NCBI GenBank assembly: GCA_044450785.1
Contig: JBIOJM010000190.1
Location: 1-19,020 of the forward strand
DNA from: JBIOJM01 sp044450785
Lineage (GTDB): Bacteria > Planctomycetota > Planctomycetia > Isosphaerales > Isosphaeraceae
Direction: 5' to 3'
DNA length: 19,020 nucleotides
The position numbers were made by a program, and so were the translations under genes. The notes under the pieces were generated by a model. It was given only the letters and a program-made list of their open reading frames with translations. It ran no database searches and was not told the DNA's origin. Below are positions 6,457 to 14,320 of this stretch, piece after piece (position 1 is the first letter of the stretch; each line of letters starts with the position of its first letter).

Positions 6457-7821
6457 TCATTTCCCGATGCAGAAGCGGCGGAAGATGCGGTCGAGGACGT
6501 CGTCGGTGACCACGGCGCCGACGACTTTTCCCAGCTCGTCGACAGCCAGTCGCAAGTCGAACGCGACGAGCTCGTCCCCTCCTGCCTGCAGGAGCGTGTC
6601 CGCGGCGGACCGAAGCGCGGCTTCGGCTTGGCGAATGCTGCCCCGGCAGCGGGCACCGGTGCCAACCGGCGGGCTGTCGCCGGATTCCTGCCGCTGGAGT
6701 GTCCGCGCGATGGCTGACCGCAGCGTCTCGAGGCCGGCGCCGGTGAGTGCGCTGGTCACGATCAGCGCGGCCGCGAGCCGGCTGCCGGGACGGGGGAGCG
6801 CCCGATCGCCCTTGGTCCATACGTGCAGCCGGGGACGTTCCGGGTCGATGGCCTCGGTGGGTAGCTCAGCGGTCTCGGCCGAGCGGCAGTCGAGCAGGAG
6901 GTCAGCTCGGCCGGTCTGAAGAGCGCGAACGGACTGCACCTGGGTTGCGACGGGGTCGGCCGGTGCTTCGATGCCGGCGGTATCCACCAGCTCGACGGTC
7001 AGCGCCTCGCAGTCGCACAGCTCCGACAGGTAGTCGCGGGTCGTTCCGGCCCGGGTCGAGACAATCGCCCGGTCCCGGCCGATCAGGGCGTTGAAGAGCC
7101 GGCTCTTGCCGGCGTTGGGTGGTCCCACCAGGACGACGCGGGGATGGCCTTCCGGCCGCTCGCGATCGGTGAGTCGCCGGCAGAGCGAGTCGAGCTCGGC
7201 GGCCGATTGGCTCAGGTCTTCGGCCAAAGCCGCGCGGACCAGGGGATCGACGTCGGGCTCCTCGCTGAAATCGAGGTTTGCCTCGAGGTGGGCGACCACG
7301 TCAAGCAAGTGATCGCGCAGGACGAGAAGCGGCCCGGACAGCCCGCCGGCCAGTTGCTGGAGGGCCGCGTGGAGCTGAGCGGGGTTCTGAGCGTCGATCA
7401 CGCCCAGCACCGCCTCGGCCCGCGTGAGGTCGATCCGGCCGGAGAGGAACGCGCGCAGGGTGAACTCGCCCGGCTCGGCGAGCCGCGCGCCTCGGCCCAG
7501 GCAGTTGGCCAGTACCAGGCTCACAAGGGGAGTCGAGCCGACGAGGTGAATCTCGGCGACGTTCTGCCCCGTGTAAGTGCGAGGAGCCGGCCAGAGGGCC
7601 AGCGTCGCCGGCAAGAGCGGCCGCAGCCCATCGAGCCGCAGCGAGCCCGCGCGGGCGACGGCACACCGGCGCGGCGGGATCTCGCCGGAGTCGGGCAGGA
7701 AACCATCGAGGGCGATCGCAAGCGCCTCAGGTCCCGACAGCCGGACGATGCCTCGCGCAGCCGGTCCCGGAGGACTGGCCACCGCCGCGATCGTGTCGTT
7801 CGGGTCCAGTGCGACCGGCAT
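6457..7821 (-). CDS. mnmE: tRNA modification GTPase MnmE (TrmE)
   Basis: With MnmG this protein forms the complex that installs the (carboxymethyl)aminomethyl group on wobble uridine 34 of certain tRNAs, using GTP and a folate-bound one-carbon unit. The protein has 454 residues, the usual length. The N-terminal folate-binding domain begins at DTIAAVASPPG (9-19) and includes GEFTLRAFLSGRIDLTRAEA (118-137). The inserted G domain shows G1 GPPNAGKS (233-240), the TT-RD switch (260-263), G3 DTAG (280-283), G4 TKGD (336-339; Thr replaces the usual Asn) and G5 SAL (357-359). The C-terminal helical domain ends in FCIGK with the conserved Cys451. The ATG at 7821 starts the family N-terminus; an upstream GTG or other start would add 31 unrelated residues. 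It lies 55 bases after the membrane-protein gene, probably in one transcript with yidC. Confidence 0.95.
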   Translation of the reverse strand: MPVALDPNDTIAAVASPPGPAARGIVRLSGPEALAIALDGFLPDSGEIPPRRCAVARAGSLRLDGLRPLLPATLALWPAPRTYTGQNVAEIHLVGSTPLVSLVLANCLGRGARLAEPGEFTLRAFLSGRIDLTRAEAVLGVIDAQNPAQLHAALQQLAGGLSGPLLVLRDHLLDVVAHLEANLDFSEEPDVDPLVRAALAEDLSQSAAELDSLCRRLTDRERPEGHPRVVLVGPPNAGKSRLFNALIGRDRAIVSTRAGTTRDYLSELCDCEALTVELVDTAGIEAPADPVATQVQSVRALQTGRADLLLDCRSAETAELPTEAIDPERPRLHVWTKGDRALPRPGSRLAAALIVTSALTGAGLETLRSAIARTLQRQESGDSPPVGTGARCRGSIRQAEAALRSAADTLLQAGGDELVAFDLRLAVDELGKVVGAVVTDDVLDRIFRRFCIGK

Positions 7822-7876
7822 CGTTGCATCGCCCCGGTGGATTCTCGATCGATCACAAGAGAACAGATTGGCGATT

Positions 7877-8707
7877 TCACATTTCGCATAGCCACGGATC
7901 GTTGGCCGCAGCAACTTTGGTCAATTCCCGTGCCTTGGTGCGACGGAGCCGCCAGGGCCATTCCGGATGGACCTGGCGCTTAAGTCCCAGCTCGCCGTGA
8001 GCGCGGATCACGCCGTACACCACGAGGCCGCCAATCAGGCCGCCAAGGTAAACGACCGTGAATCCAGCAAACAGCGGTGAATACCAGACCCAACTCTCCA
8101 TCGGCAACCAATGGGCGATCAAGGCCAACGTCGCCCATGGGACCGTGATGCCAACACCGAGTGCGACCAGCTTGGCCAGGTACGCCAGTCTGGCCAGGCG
8201 GCTCATTCCCGGACGGAACAAAAGGGACTCGGGCAAAGGGACGTCCTTGAGATCGAAGCTGGAAGACAGCCTGGCTTCAGCGAAAGCGCGAGCAGGGAGG
8301 CGCTTTGTCTTCGCGAACCTTTCCCAGGGAATCGGGATCTTCACGTATCCGGCCTGGAGGCACGCACCGCCGTATCCCCACTGCAGGCGATCAACGGACG
8401 ACCAGCGCAGGGCACGGCTTCGCCGGTGGCAGGGGCAATACGTGACGGCGTCGTCATCGAGAACCCAGGTTCCTCTCGGCGGCGCGAAGATGCCGAACAA
8501 GCCTAATCCAAGAAGCCCCATCTCCAAGAGAGCAATGACGAGGACTTCCGTGCCGTCCATGGCCCTGTCCGCCGGGACGACATACATGCACAACGGGCCC
8601 GCCGCCGCCCAACCGCCGAAGAATAACAGAATGAAGACCCGCTCGCCGAGTCCGGAGCGTGTCTCGGTGGTGAGGATCAGCCTGTTGTTTGGGGGGGCTT
8701 CATTCAT
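7877..8707 (-). CDS. Four-helix membrane protein of unknown function
   Basis: The 276-residue protein is not recognised. Two hydrophobic helices lie near the start (about 24-45, FILLFFGGWAAAGPLCMYVV, and 56-78, IALLEMGLLGLGLFGIF). Next is a soluble middle part with beta-like character (TWVLDDDAVTYCPCHRRSRA, then LRWSSVDRLQWGYG and VKIPIPWERF). Two more helices (about 180-205 and 213-238) precede a basic cytoplasmic tail. The middle part, with a strand-rich segment and a conserved-looking W-S-V-D-R-L, recalls PH-like bacterial membrane proteins (DUF304/YdbT type), but this is only a resemblance. The ATG at 8707 is preferred to a GTG at 8731, which has no ribosome binding site. It sits between yidC (53 bases) and mnmE (55 bases) on the same strand, suggesting co-transcription and possibly a substrate or helper role at the membrane. 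Confidence 0.75.
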   Translation of the reverse strand: MNEAPPNNRLILTTETRSGLGERVFILLFFGGWAAAGPLCMYVVPADRAMDGTEVLVIALLEMGLLGLGLFGIFAPPRGTWVLDDDAVTYCPCHRRSRALRWSSVDRLQWGYGGACLQAGYVKIPIPWERFAKTKRLPARAFAEARLSSSFDLKDVPLPESLLFRPGMSRLARLAYLAKLVALGVGITVPWATLALIAHWLPMESWVWYSPLFAGFTVVYLGGLIGGLVVYGVIRAHGELGLKRQVHPEWPWRLRRTKARELTKVAAANDPWLCEM

Positions 8708-8760
8708 GTTGAAACCCCGCGACTCCTTCACAGGATTGTGAGCGGAAGCAATGTCCTGAC

Positions 8761-11112
8761 TTACCGCCGCCTGGGCTTGGGCCGGGGCCGATCCCTGTCG
8801 CGGTCCTTGTCGGTCCCCTTGTCACGGCCCTTGTCGTCGCGTTCGTCCGCCACCTTACGGTAGGTGGGGTCTTTGCGTGCTTCATCGAGGACGCGATCCC
8901 AGAACCGGGCGAAGCGGCCGGGGGGCTTCAGCGTCGCCTTTGCCCCGTTGCCGCCGGCATCGCCCTGGCCGCCGCGCGAGCCTGAACCGTCGCCGTTGAG
9001 ACCTCCCTTGCCGCCGCGCGAGCCGAAGCCCCGCCCGTCGCTCGCCTCGCCGTCCTCGCTGCCGGACGCCGGAGTTGCGTGCGTCACCTTGGGCAAGAGC
9101 AGGCGCTCGCCGATGGCCCAGAGGCTGCTGGTGATGAAGTAGATGCCCAGGCCCGAGGGCACCTTGTAGAACATCACGCCCATGAAGACCATCATATATT
9201 TCATCATCTTCTGCTGCATCTCGGCCTCGGGGGTCGTGGCGGGCGGCGCGAACAGCTTCGTCTGGATCAGCATCAAGCCCACGACCACGAAGGGGAGCAC
9301 GTTGAACCAGTTGCCGAGGAACGGGATCTCGTAGGGAAAGTGAAAGAGCATGTCCGGGGCCGCGAGGTCGCGAATCCACAAGAAGGACGCGTGGCGGAGC
9401 GGGAAGCTCGTGTTGAGCGCTTGCCAGAGACCGACGAAGATCGGCAGTTGGATCAAGGCGGGAAGGCAGCCACCCACAGGGTTGACCTTGTGCTTCTTGT
9501 AAAGCGCGAACGTCTCCTTGGTGAGCTTTTCCTTGTCCTCCTTGTATTTATCCTGAAGTGCCTTGAGATGGGGCTGGAGGCTCTGCATCTTCTGGGCCAT
9601 GAGTGCCTGCTTGCGGCCGAGCGGGAACATGAGCCCGCGCACGATGATCGTCAACAGGATGATCGCGATCCCGTAATTCCCCTCCTTGCCTCCAAAGAAG
9701 CGCGCGACCCGAACGGTCACATCGTATGTGAAGCCCAGGGTGGGCGTGATCACCAGCCGGGCGATGTCGGGGGCGAGCGGGATCCACTGGCTCTTGCGGT
9801 ACGAAGCGAGCTTCTCGGCGCCGTAGGGCAGGAGCGCCTGGGCCGTCTTGGGCCCGGCGTAAATCCGGTAGGTATGCACTACCGTCTGGTCCGGCCCGAC
9901 CGTGATCGGCTTTGAGCTGATCCGAACCCCCACGTCGGCCTGCTGAGTGACCTTCTCGCTCTTTTGCAGCACCACGGCGGTCGCCTTGCTGTCCCAGCGG
10001 TCTTGCTGGCCCGTCGGGGCGGGGTCTGGCTCGACGAAGGTGGTGAAGTGCTGGTTCTCGACGCCGGCGAAACGGAGTGGCCACGTGGTATTGTCGATTG
10101 GCTTGTCCGTCGCCGATTTGGAGACGACGTCGGAGGCCAGGTGGGTCACGACCTCCGTCGCGCCGGCCTGGTTGAGATGGCCGAAGAAGAGCTCGCGGAA
10201 GGTGCCGGTGTACCAGAGGCCTTCGATGGGGATGCCGTGCGGCCCGAGCAGGTTGTAGACAAAAGATCGCTGGCGATCCGGGCTCTCGAACTTCAGCTCG
10301 ACTTCGAGTCCATCCGTCTTCGGAAAGAGCCGGAAAGTCTTGCTCACGACGACACCGTTGGCCGCCGTGGTCCGGAAGGCAACGGCCTGACCGGTGACCG
10401 GCGCCTTCGTGGTCGGGTCGATCCTTTGGACCGTGCGGACGACCTTGCGATCCTGGTCGCGGACGACTTCCCAGACGACGGCATCCAGCATGTCCTCGGC
10501 ATCCGCCGCGGCCTTCCGAAGGGCCGCCTTCTCGTCGTCGTCGTCGGGTACGTCCGCTTCCGCGCCGGCTGCCGGCTTGGCGCCGCCCGGGCCCTGGCTC
10601 AGGGTGAGCGCCAGCGAGGGGGGGGACACCGCGCTGCGGTGGATGAATTCGAGGGGGCGCCTACGAGCTTTTCCGAACTCGAACTCGGCGTTGAACCGTG
10701 ACGAGTGCACGGACTCGACGCCGGCTCCCTTCTGGTCCAGTTGGACCTCGATACGATAGCCGTCAACGGATTTGTCGGTGGCGGAGCCGAGCACCAAGTC
10801 CTGTGGTTTAAACAGCTCGATCTCAGACTGCGCGGGTCGTTCTGGCCGAACTTTGTTTGCCTCGGCCACGGCTTGGTCCCGGTTCTTCTGGAGACCAGGC
10901 TGGGTGTCCTTCTTGGGTGCGGGGCCGGCCTCGGCCTGGGCCAGATCGGGCTTCGGCTCCTTGTCCTTTTCCCTCTCCTTGTCGGCGGCGGCCTGGGCTG
11001 CCGGCTTCCTGGGGGGCGGATTCCATCCCATCATCTTGGCGAGATAGGAAGAACCGATCATCCAGCAGAAGACCAGGACGAAGAACAGCGCGATCCGTTT
11101 CTGTTGGCTCAT
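8761..11112 (-). CDS. yidC: Membrane protein insertase YidC with long charged C-tail
   Basis: YidC inserts and folds inner-membrane proteins, alone or with SecYEG. The 783-residue protein is long for the family (E. coli 548). A first membrane helix (about 7-25) precedes a Lys/Ala/Pro-rich linker (33-95) and the large periplasmic beta domain (about 100-450) with a disordered acidic insert (175-210, VPDDDDEK). The conserved insertase core follows (470-675): Arg492 in IVRGLMFPLGRKQ, corresponding to the groove arginine, the coiled-coil hairpin region (503-540), VNPVGGCLPALIQLPIFVGL (543-562), EMQQKMMKYMM (631-641) and VPSGLGIYF (651-659). After residue 676 a tail of about 108 residues is first Gly/Ser-rich (GSRGG repeated) and then strongly charged, ending RDRDRPRPKPRRR. 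Extended basic tails are known in planctomycete YidC and bind ribosomes in Rhodopirellula. The ATG at 11112 fits the N-terminal helix. Confidence 0.95.
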   Translation of the reverse strand: MSQQKRIALFFVLVFCWMIGSSYLAKMMGWNPPPRKPAAQAAADKEREKDKEPKPDLAQAEAGPAPKKDTQPGLQKNRDQAVAEANKVRPERPAQSEIELFKPQDLVLGSATDKSVDGYRIEVQLDQKGAGVESVHSSRFNAEFEFGKARRRPLEFIHRSAVSPPSLALTLSQGPGGAKPAAGAEADVPDDDDEKAALRKAAADAEDMLDAVVWEVVRDQDRKVVRTVQRIDPTTKAPVTGQAVAFRTTAANGVVVSKTFRLFPKTDGLEVELKFESPDRQRSFVYNLLGPHGIPIEGLWYTGTFRELFFGHLNQAGATEVVTHLASDVVSKSATDKPIDNTTWPLRFAGVENQHFTTFVEPDPAPTGQQDRWDSKATAVVLQKSEKVTQQADVGVRISSKPITVGPDQTVVHTYRIYAGPKTAQALLPYGAEKLASYRKSQWIPLAPDIARLVITPTLGFTYDVTVRVARFFGGKEGNYGIAIILLTIIVRGLMFPLGRKQALMAQKMQSLQPHLKALQDKYKEDKEKLTKETFALYKKHKVNPVGGCLPALIQLPIFVGLWQALNTSFPLRHASFLWIRDLAAPDMLFHFPYEIPFLGNWFNVLPFVVVGLMLIQTKLFAPPATTPEAEMQQKMMKYMMVFMGVMFYKVPSGLGIYFITSSLWAIGERLLLPKVTHATPASGSEDGEASDGRGFGSRGGKGGLNGDGSGSRGGQGDAGGNGAKATLKPPGRFARFWDRVLDEARKDPTYRKVADERDDKGRDKGTDKDRDRDRPRPKPRRR

Positions 11113-11283
11113 ATTGGGGCAACCCTGGCGCCCTGGCGTAAGTTGCTTGGTCTGGCGATTCGGTGCGGATGCGGCCGAACCTCAGGCCTGTTCGATCCAA
11201 TCAGACCGTCAAGAGAAGGCGAAGCGGGCCCTGGAGCCCTGCATGGGTTGGCCGCTCTGGATTCACAGGACGGCGCGGAGCGA

Positions 11284-11327
11284 AAAAAACGTTGGTCGGG
11301 CTGCCCGATTGAGGAGTGGACAATCGG
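11284..11327 (-). terminator. Weak terminator candidate after the metallophosphoesterase gene
   Basis: CCGATTG (11305-11311) and CAATCGG (11321-11327) form a perfect 7-bp stem with a 9-base loop about 40 bases after the stop at 11367. A run of seven T on the minus strand (11290-11284) follows only after 14 further bases, further away than in a normal intrinsic terminator. The rest of the 254-base gap (11113-11366) before yidC holds no gene that I can support; in particular I see no rnpA or rpmH. Confidence 0.3.
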
Positions 11328-11366
11328 TCCGGCCGGCCTCTTGCGCTCGGGGATGAACACACGGGC

Positions 11367-12173
11367 CTATCGTCCTTGCCGGAGCCGATCGCCCAGGAAC
11401 GGTTCGAGATCAGGCACGGAATAGATCTTCTGGATCGTGACCTCGAAATCGTAAGACAGACGCCGGTAGACGATCTTCGGCGAACAAGTGAGGACCGGCC
11501 GCTCGGCGTCGCCGTTGGCGGAGTCGTCCTCCAAACCGTCCTCCAGGATGACGTAGCAGGCACGGTTGTCGCCGTCGCGAGGCTGCCCCACCGAGCCCAC
11601 GTTCACCATCAGCTTCGCCTCGCCCAGGGTGTATTCCAGATCGATCTCCTCAGGAGAGAAGAACTGATAGTTTTCGGTGAAGATGCCCGGGACATGGGTA
11701 TGCCCCTGGAAACAATAGCGCGCGACAAGCTGGAACAGCCGTTCCATCTTGCGATGGTTGTAAATGTCCTCGGGGAAGATGTATTCACTCAGGGGGTTGC
11801 GAGGCGAGCCGTGGACGAAGAGGTAGGGACCAATCCGGTGCGACCGGGGCAATTCCCCGAGGAACTCCCAGCGGCGCTGGTTGTTGTCGCGATCGCTGGG
11901 GTTTTCGAGCTGCTCTCGCGTCCAGAAAATCGCGCGCTCGGCGCCGATGTTGAAGCCATCGGGGTCGAACATGGCCCCCTGGTCGTGGTTGCCGAGCAAG
12001 GTCGTCTTGCAGGTCTGCATCACGCGATCGATGCATTCGCGCGGGTTGGGACCATAGCCGATGATGTCCCCCAGGCAAAAGACCTCGGTGATCCCCTGGG
12101 CCTGGATATCGTCGAGGACCACGTCCAAGGCTTCGAGGTTCCCATGGATATCACTGATCAAAGCACGGCGCAC
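11367..12173 (-). CDS. Calcineurin-like metallophosphoesterase
   Basis: The 268-residue protein has a full set of di-metal phosphoesterase motifs: D8-x-H10 in ISDIHGNLEAL, GDIIGYGPNP (35-44), GNHD (61-64), VHGSP with H121 and GHTHVP (157-162). The GY-GPxP variant after the second motif is typical of the family of small cytoplasmic phosphodiesterases and serine/threonine-type phosphatases often annotated as 'metallophosphoesterase family protein'. There is no signal peptide. The last 30 residues contain a basic/hydrophobic strand (PKIVYRRLSYDFEVTIQKIY) seen in longer members of this group. The natural substrate cannot be read from the sequence. It is transcribed divergently from tsaB, from an AT-rich gap, and lies 254 bases upstream of yidC on the same strand. 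Confidence 0.9.
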   Translation of the reverse strand: MRRALISDIHGNLEALDVVLDDIQAQGITEVFCLGDIIGYGPNPRECIDRVMQTCKTTLLGNHDQGAMFDPDGFNIGAERAIFWTREQLENPSDRDNNQRRWEFLGELPRSHRIGPYLFVHGSPRNPLSEYIFPEDIYNHRKMERLFQLVARYCFQGHTHVPGIFTENYQFFSPEEIDLEYTLGEAKLMVNVGSVGQPRDGDNRACYVILEDGLEDDSANGDAERPVLTCSPKIVYRRLSYDFEVTIQKIYSVPDLEPFLGDRLRQGR

Positions 12174-12255
12174 CGTGGGACACCCTCCGACCGAAAACGG
12201 TCCAGCGCCGCGCGAGCGGGTCAGACCTTGAAATTGACGCGGACCACGACGACGC

Positions 12256-12300
12256 TGGAAACGTACTTCCGGCTAATCTAATATAAGCTCACAATATAGG
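12256..12300. promoter_or_regulatory. AT-rich divergent promoter region (tsaB / phosphoesterase)
   Basis: The only AT-rich island between the two divergent genes spans about 12270-12300 (taatctaatataagctc). On the plus strand TGGAAA (12256-12261), 17 bases and TAATAT (12279-12284) each match 4 of 6 consensus positions and could drive tsaB. I see no equally good pair for the minus-strand gene. Confidence 0.4.
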
Positions 12301-12376
12301 ATAGGGCGTAGTGGCCAGGACGGTCAAGTCCACGACGTCATGGTCCCGCTCGAATCGAGCGATCGTGTTTGATAGA

Positions 12377-13123
12377 ATGAACGTTTTGGTGCTGGACACT
12401 TCGACCGAGCGCGCCGCCGTCGGCCTTTCGACGAGGACGGGCCGACGGTATACGGCGAGCACGGCGGCCGGGCGTCGGCACGGGCGCGACCTGATCCCCC
12501 GGCTGGGGGCGATTCTGGCGGAGGCAGGTCTGAGCGCGCGCGACGTCGACCTGTTCGCGGTGGGGCTGGGCCCCGGATCTTACACCGGCCTGCGGGTGGG
12601 AGTGACAGCGGCCAAGACTCTGGCTTATGCGACCGGCGCTCCAATCGTCGGACTCGACAGCATGGAGGCGGTCGGGCGCAACGCGCCGGCGGAGGCTTTA
12701 CGCATCTCGGTGGTCGCGGACGCCCAGCGCAGCGAGGTCTACGTGGCAGAATTTGTCCGAGCGGCACCGGAAGCACCCCTCGTCGAGACCCGAGGCAGCC
12801 GGATCGAGCCTCTTTCCGTCTGGCTAGCTCGACTCGAGCCGGGCGTGCTCGTCCTCGGGCCGGGCCTGGATTCGCCCAGGATCCGCGACGCCGTTCCCCC
12901 TGAGCTCGTAACGTCAGACGTGGAACTCAATTACCCGGACGGCCACCGCCTGATCGAGCTGGCCCGCGACGCCTGGGCCAGCGGCCGCCGCGACAACCTC
13001 TGGCTCCTCGAGCCTCGGTACCTGCGCAAGAGTGCGGCCGAGGAGCAGTGGGACCTCAAAGAAAAGGATGAAGGCGGAAGGATGAAGGACGAGTCCGAAA
13101 AAGGGCTGACGGCTGACGGCTGA
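12377..13123 (+). CDS. tsaB: tRNA threonylcarbamoyladenosine biosynthesis protein TsaB
   Basis: TsaB is the non-catalytic ASKHA-fold partner that dimerises with TsaD and, with TsaE, supports formation of t6A at position 37 of ANN-decoding tRNAs. The 248-residue protein begins MNVLVLDTSTERAAVGLS, has HGRDLIPRL (35-43), and the hallmark GLGPGSYTGLRVGVTAAK (63-80) followed by GLDSMEAV (92-99). It ends in the usual LEPRYLRKSAAEEQW (211-225). The ATG at 12377 starts the family N-terminus; a GTG at 12311 would add 22 unrelated residues. After residue 227 the tail (KEKDEGGRMKDESEKG, then LTADG) is encoded by a GA-rich repeat string and three copies of gctgacg, so it looks acquired rather than structural. 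The next gene, a methyltransferase, follows after 32 bases and is probably co-transcribed. TsaD, TsaC and TsaE are not in this window. Confidence 0.93.
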   Translation: MNVLVLDTSTERAAVGLSTRTGRRYTASTAAGRRHGRDLIPRLGAILAEAGLSARDVDLFAVGLGPGSYTGLRVGVTAAKTLAYATGAPIVGLDSMEAVGRNAPAEALRISVVADAQRSEVYVAEFVRAAPEAPLVETRGSRIEPLSVWLARLEPGVLVLGPGLDSPRIRDAVPPELVTSDVELNYPDGHRLIELARDAWASGRRDNLWLLEPRYLRKSAAEEQWDLKEKDEGGRMKDESEKGLTADG

Positions 13124-13126
13124 CGG
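13064..13126 (+). repeat. GA-rich and gctgacg short repeats at the tsaB 3' end
   Basis: The string contains the reiterated words ggatgaaggcggaaggatga (about 13067-13086) and then gctgacg three times in a row (about 13108-13126). The tsaB stop codon TGA is supplied by the last unit. GA-rich strings of this type are scattered through planctomycete genomes; a related 45-bp tandem repeat occurs at 16782-16871. Confidence 0.55.
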
Positions 13127-13155
13127 CCGATCCAGGGAAGTCGCGGACGACTCAG

Positions 13156-14010
13156 ATGTCTCGCATCGATCAAGGCCGCACCAAGTCGGCCTATGGCCGG
13201 CAATGGAACCAGTACCGGATCATCCGGCCCGATGAAGATCGCGCCACCTTCCTCAACCGGACGCGGCTCGCCGGCTCGGACCTGGACGGCAAGGTCGTAC
13301 TGGATGCGGGCTGCGGCATGGGCCGTTACCTGCGGATCGCGGCCGAGTCGCCGGCGCGGCTCATCATCGGCCTGGACCTGAGTCGAGCGGTCGTGGCTGC
13401 ACGCGAGCTGACGGCCCAACTGTCCCAGGTCGGCCTGGTGCAGGGAGATTTGCTGAAACTCCCCTTCGCGCCGCGAAGTTTCGACCAGATCTACTCGTTG
13501 GGCGTGCTCGACCACACCCCTGATCCGCGCGCGGCGTTTCTGTCGCTGACTCGGCTCTTGAAGCCAGGGGGCCGGATCGTCGTGTGGGTCTATCCGCGCG
13601 AACGTCGCCTCGTGGAATGGATGATGAACGCCCAGCGCGCGGTCTCCACCCGTTTGCCGCTAAGCTGGCTCGAAATCCTCTGCCAACTCTCGGCTCCGAT
13701 CGGTGGTCTCAAGCGCCGGCTGCTGTCGAGCCGGCGGTGGTTGATCCAGCGCCTCGGTGTGGCGCTCCATCTCGCCACGATCGGCGTCTCGATGCACCCC
13801 GATCCCGAGGTCCGCGTTTGCGACACCCTGGATTGGTACGCACCCAAGTACATGTCGCGCCACACCTTCGACGAAGTTGCCTCGTGGTTCGTCGAGGCCG
13901 GACTGACGGACCTGGTCGACCTGAGCCGGGATCAGGTCTTCTACCACCAAGGTCAGGGGCAAGGCATCAACATCGCCGGGCGCCGGGCGCTCGGGACAGC
14001 GCTGAGCTGA
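13156..14010 (+). CDS. Class I SAM-dependent methyltransferase
   Basis: The 284-residue protein has a Rossmann-type methyltransferase domain. Motif I is VVLDAGCGMGRY (47-58), the acidic post-I residue is D74 in GLDLS, motif II region is GDLLKLPF (97-104), GVLDHTPDP (116-124) occupies the motif IV position, and LLKPGGRIVVWVYP (134-147) is post-IV. The first 40 residues (KSAYGRQWNQY) and the long C-terminal part (about 155-284) with basic helices and WYAPKYMSRHTFDEVASWF resemble the methyltransferases found in glycan, lipid or O-antigen gene sets, but no such genes are adjacent. The ATG at 13156 lacks a strong ribosome binding site and follows tsaB by 32 bases. Substrate unknown; a small molecule or lipid-linked acceptor is more likely than tRNA on motif grounds, with low certainty. 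Confidence 0.85.
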   Translation: MSRIDQGRTKSAYGRQWNQYRIIRPDEDRATFLNRTRLAGSDLDGKVVLDAGCGMGRYLRIAAESPARLIIGLDLSRAVVAARELTAQLSQVGLVQGDLLKLPFAPRSFDQIYSLGVLDHTPDPRAAFLSLTRLLKPGGRIVVWVYPRERRLVEWMMNAQRAVSTRLPLSWLEILCQLSAPIGGLKRRLLSSRRWLIQRLGVALHLATIGVSMHPDPEVRVCDTLDWYAPKYMSRHTFDEVASWFVEAGLTDLVDLSRDQVFYHQGQGQGINIAGRRALGTALS

Positions 14011-14320
14011 GATGTCCCCGGAGTCTGCGGGACACGCCAATATCGCACCGTCTGGCGACTCAGCTTAGAAACTTGCAATTGGAAAAGTGGCGGGGCGACG
14101 TGCTCGCGGCGGGTAGAGACGCTCGCCTCACTGAGTCTGATACGAACCCGTGCATCGAATCGGGCTTGTCTGTCGAGGCGAGGCGGATCACAATCAGCGT
14201 CCAGCGGCCGCGACGGGGTCGAACCACCCAGTTGCGATCGGATCGCACACGTGGGGCCTGGGATACGGTGCGCGATGGACTCGACTGCGACGAGGCTGCG
14301 TCCGGCCGGACCGAGGGGGG
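14011..14320. other. Intergenic stretch of 310 bases with a small hairpin
   Basis: No gene is supported here. TGTCCC (14013-14018) and GGGACA (14029-14034) form a 6-bp stem with a 10-base loop right after the methyltransferase stop codon, without a U-run. The frame of the downstream exported protein is open back to 14150, but this part is Arg/Gly-rich and lies before the signal peptide, so it is taken as non-coding. I find no convincing promoter hexamers. Confidence 0.5.

Noticed and set aside
6321..6665. N-terminal extension of the fumC frame
   Set aside because: Sequence before MRHERR is Ser/Arg/Pro-rich, overlaps the end of mnmE and has no counterpart in FumC, whose length is already met from 6320.
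8708..8760. Bulged stem CAGG/CCTG with ATTG/CAAT after the yidC stop region
   Set aside because: Two 4-bp helices with a bulge and no U-run; too weak to call a terminator.
11113..11366. Possible rnpA or rpmH upstream of yidC
   Set aside because: No frame shows the RnpA RNR motif or the short basic L34 protein; only Arg/Pro-rich shadows are open.
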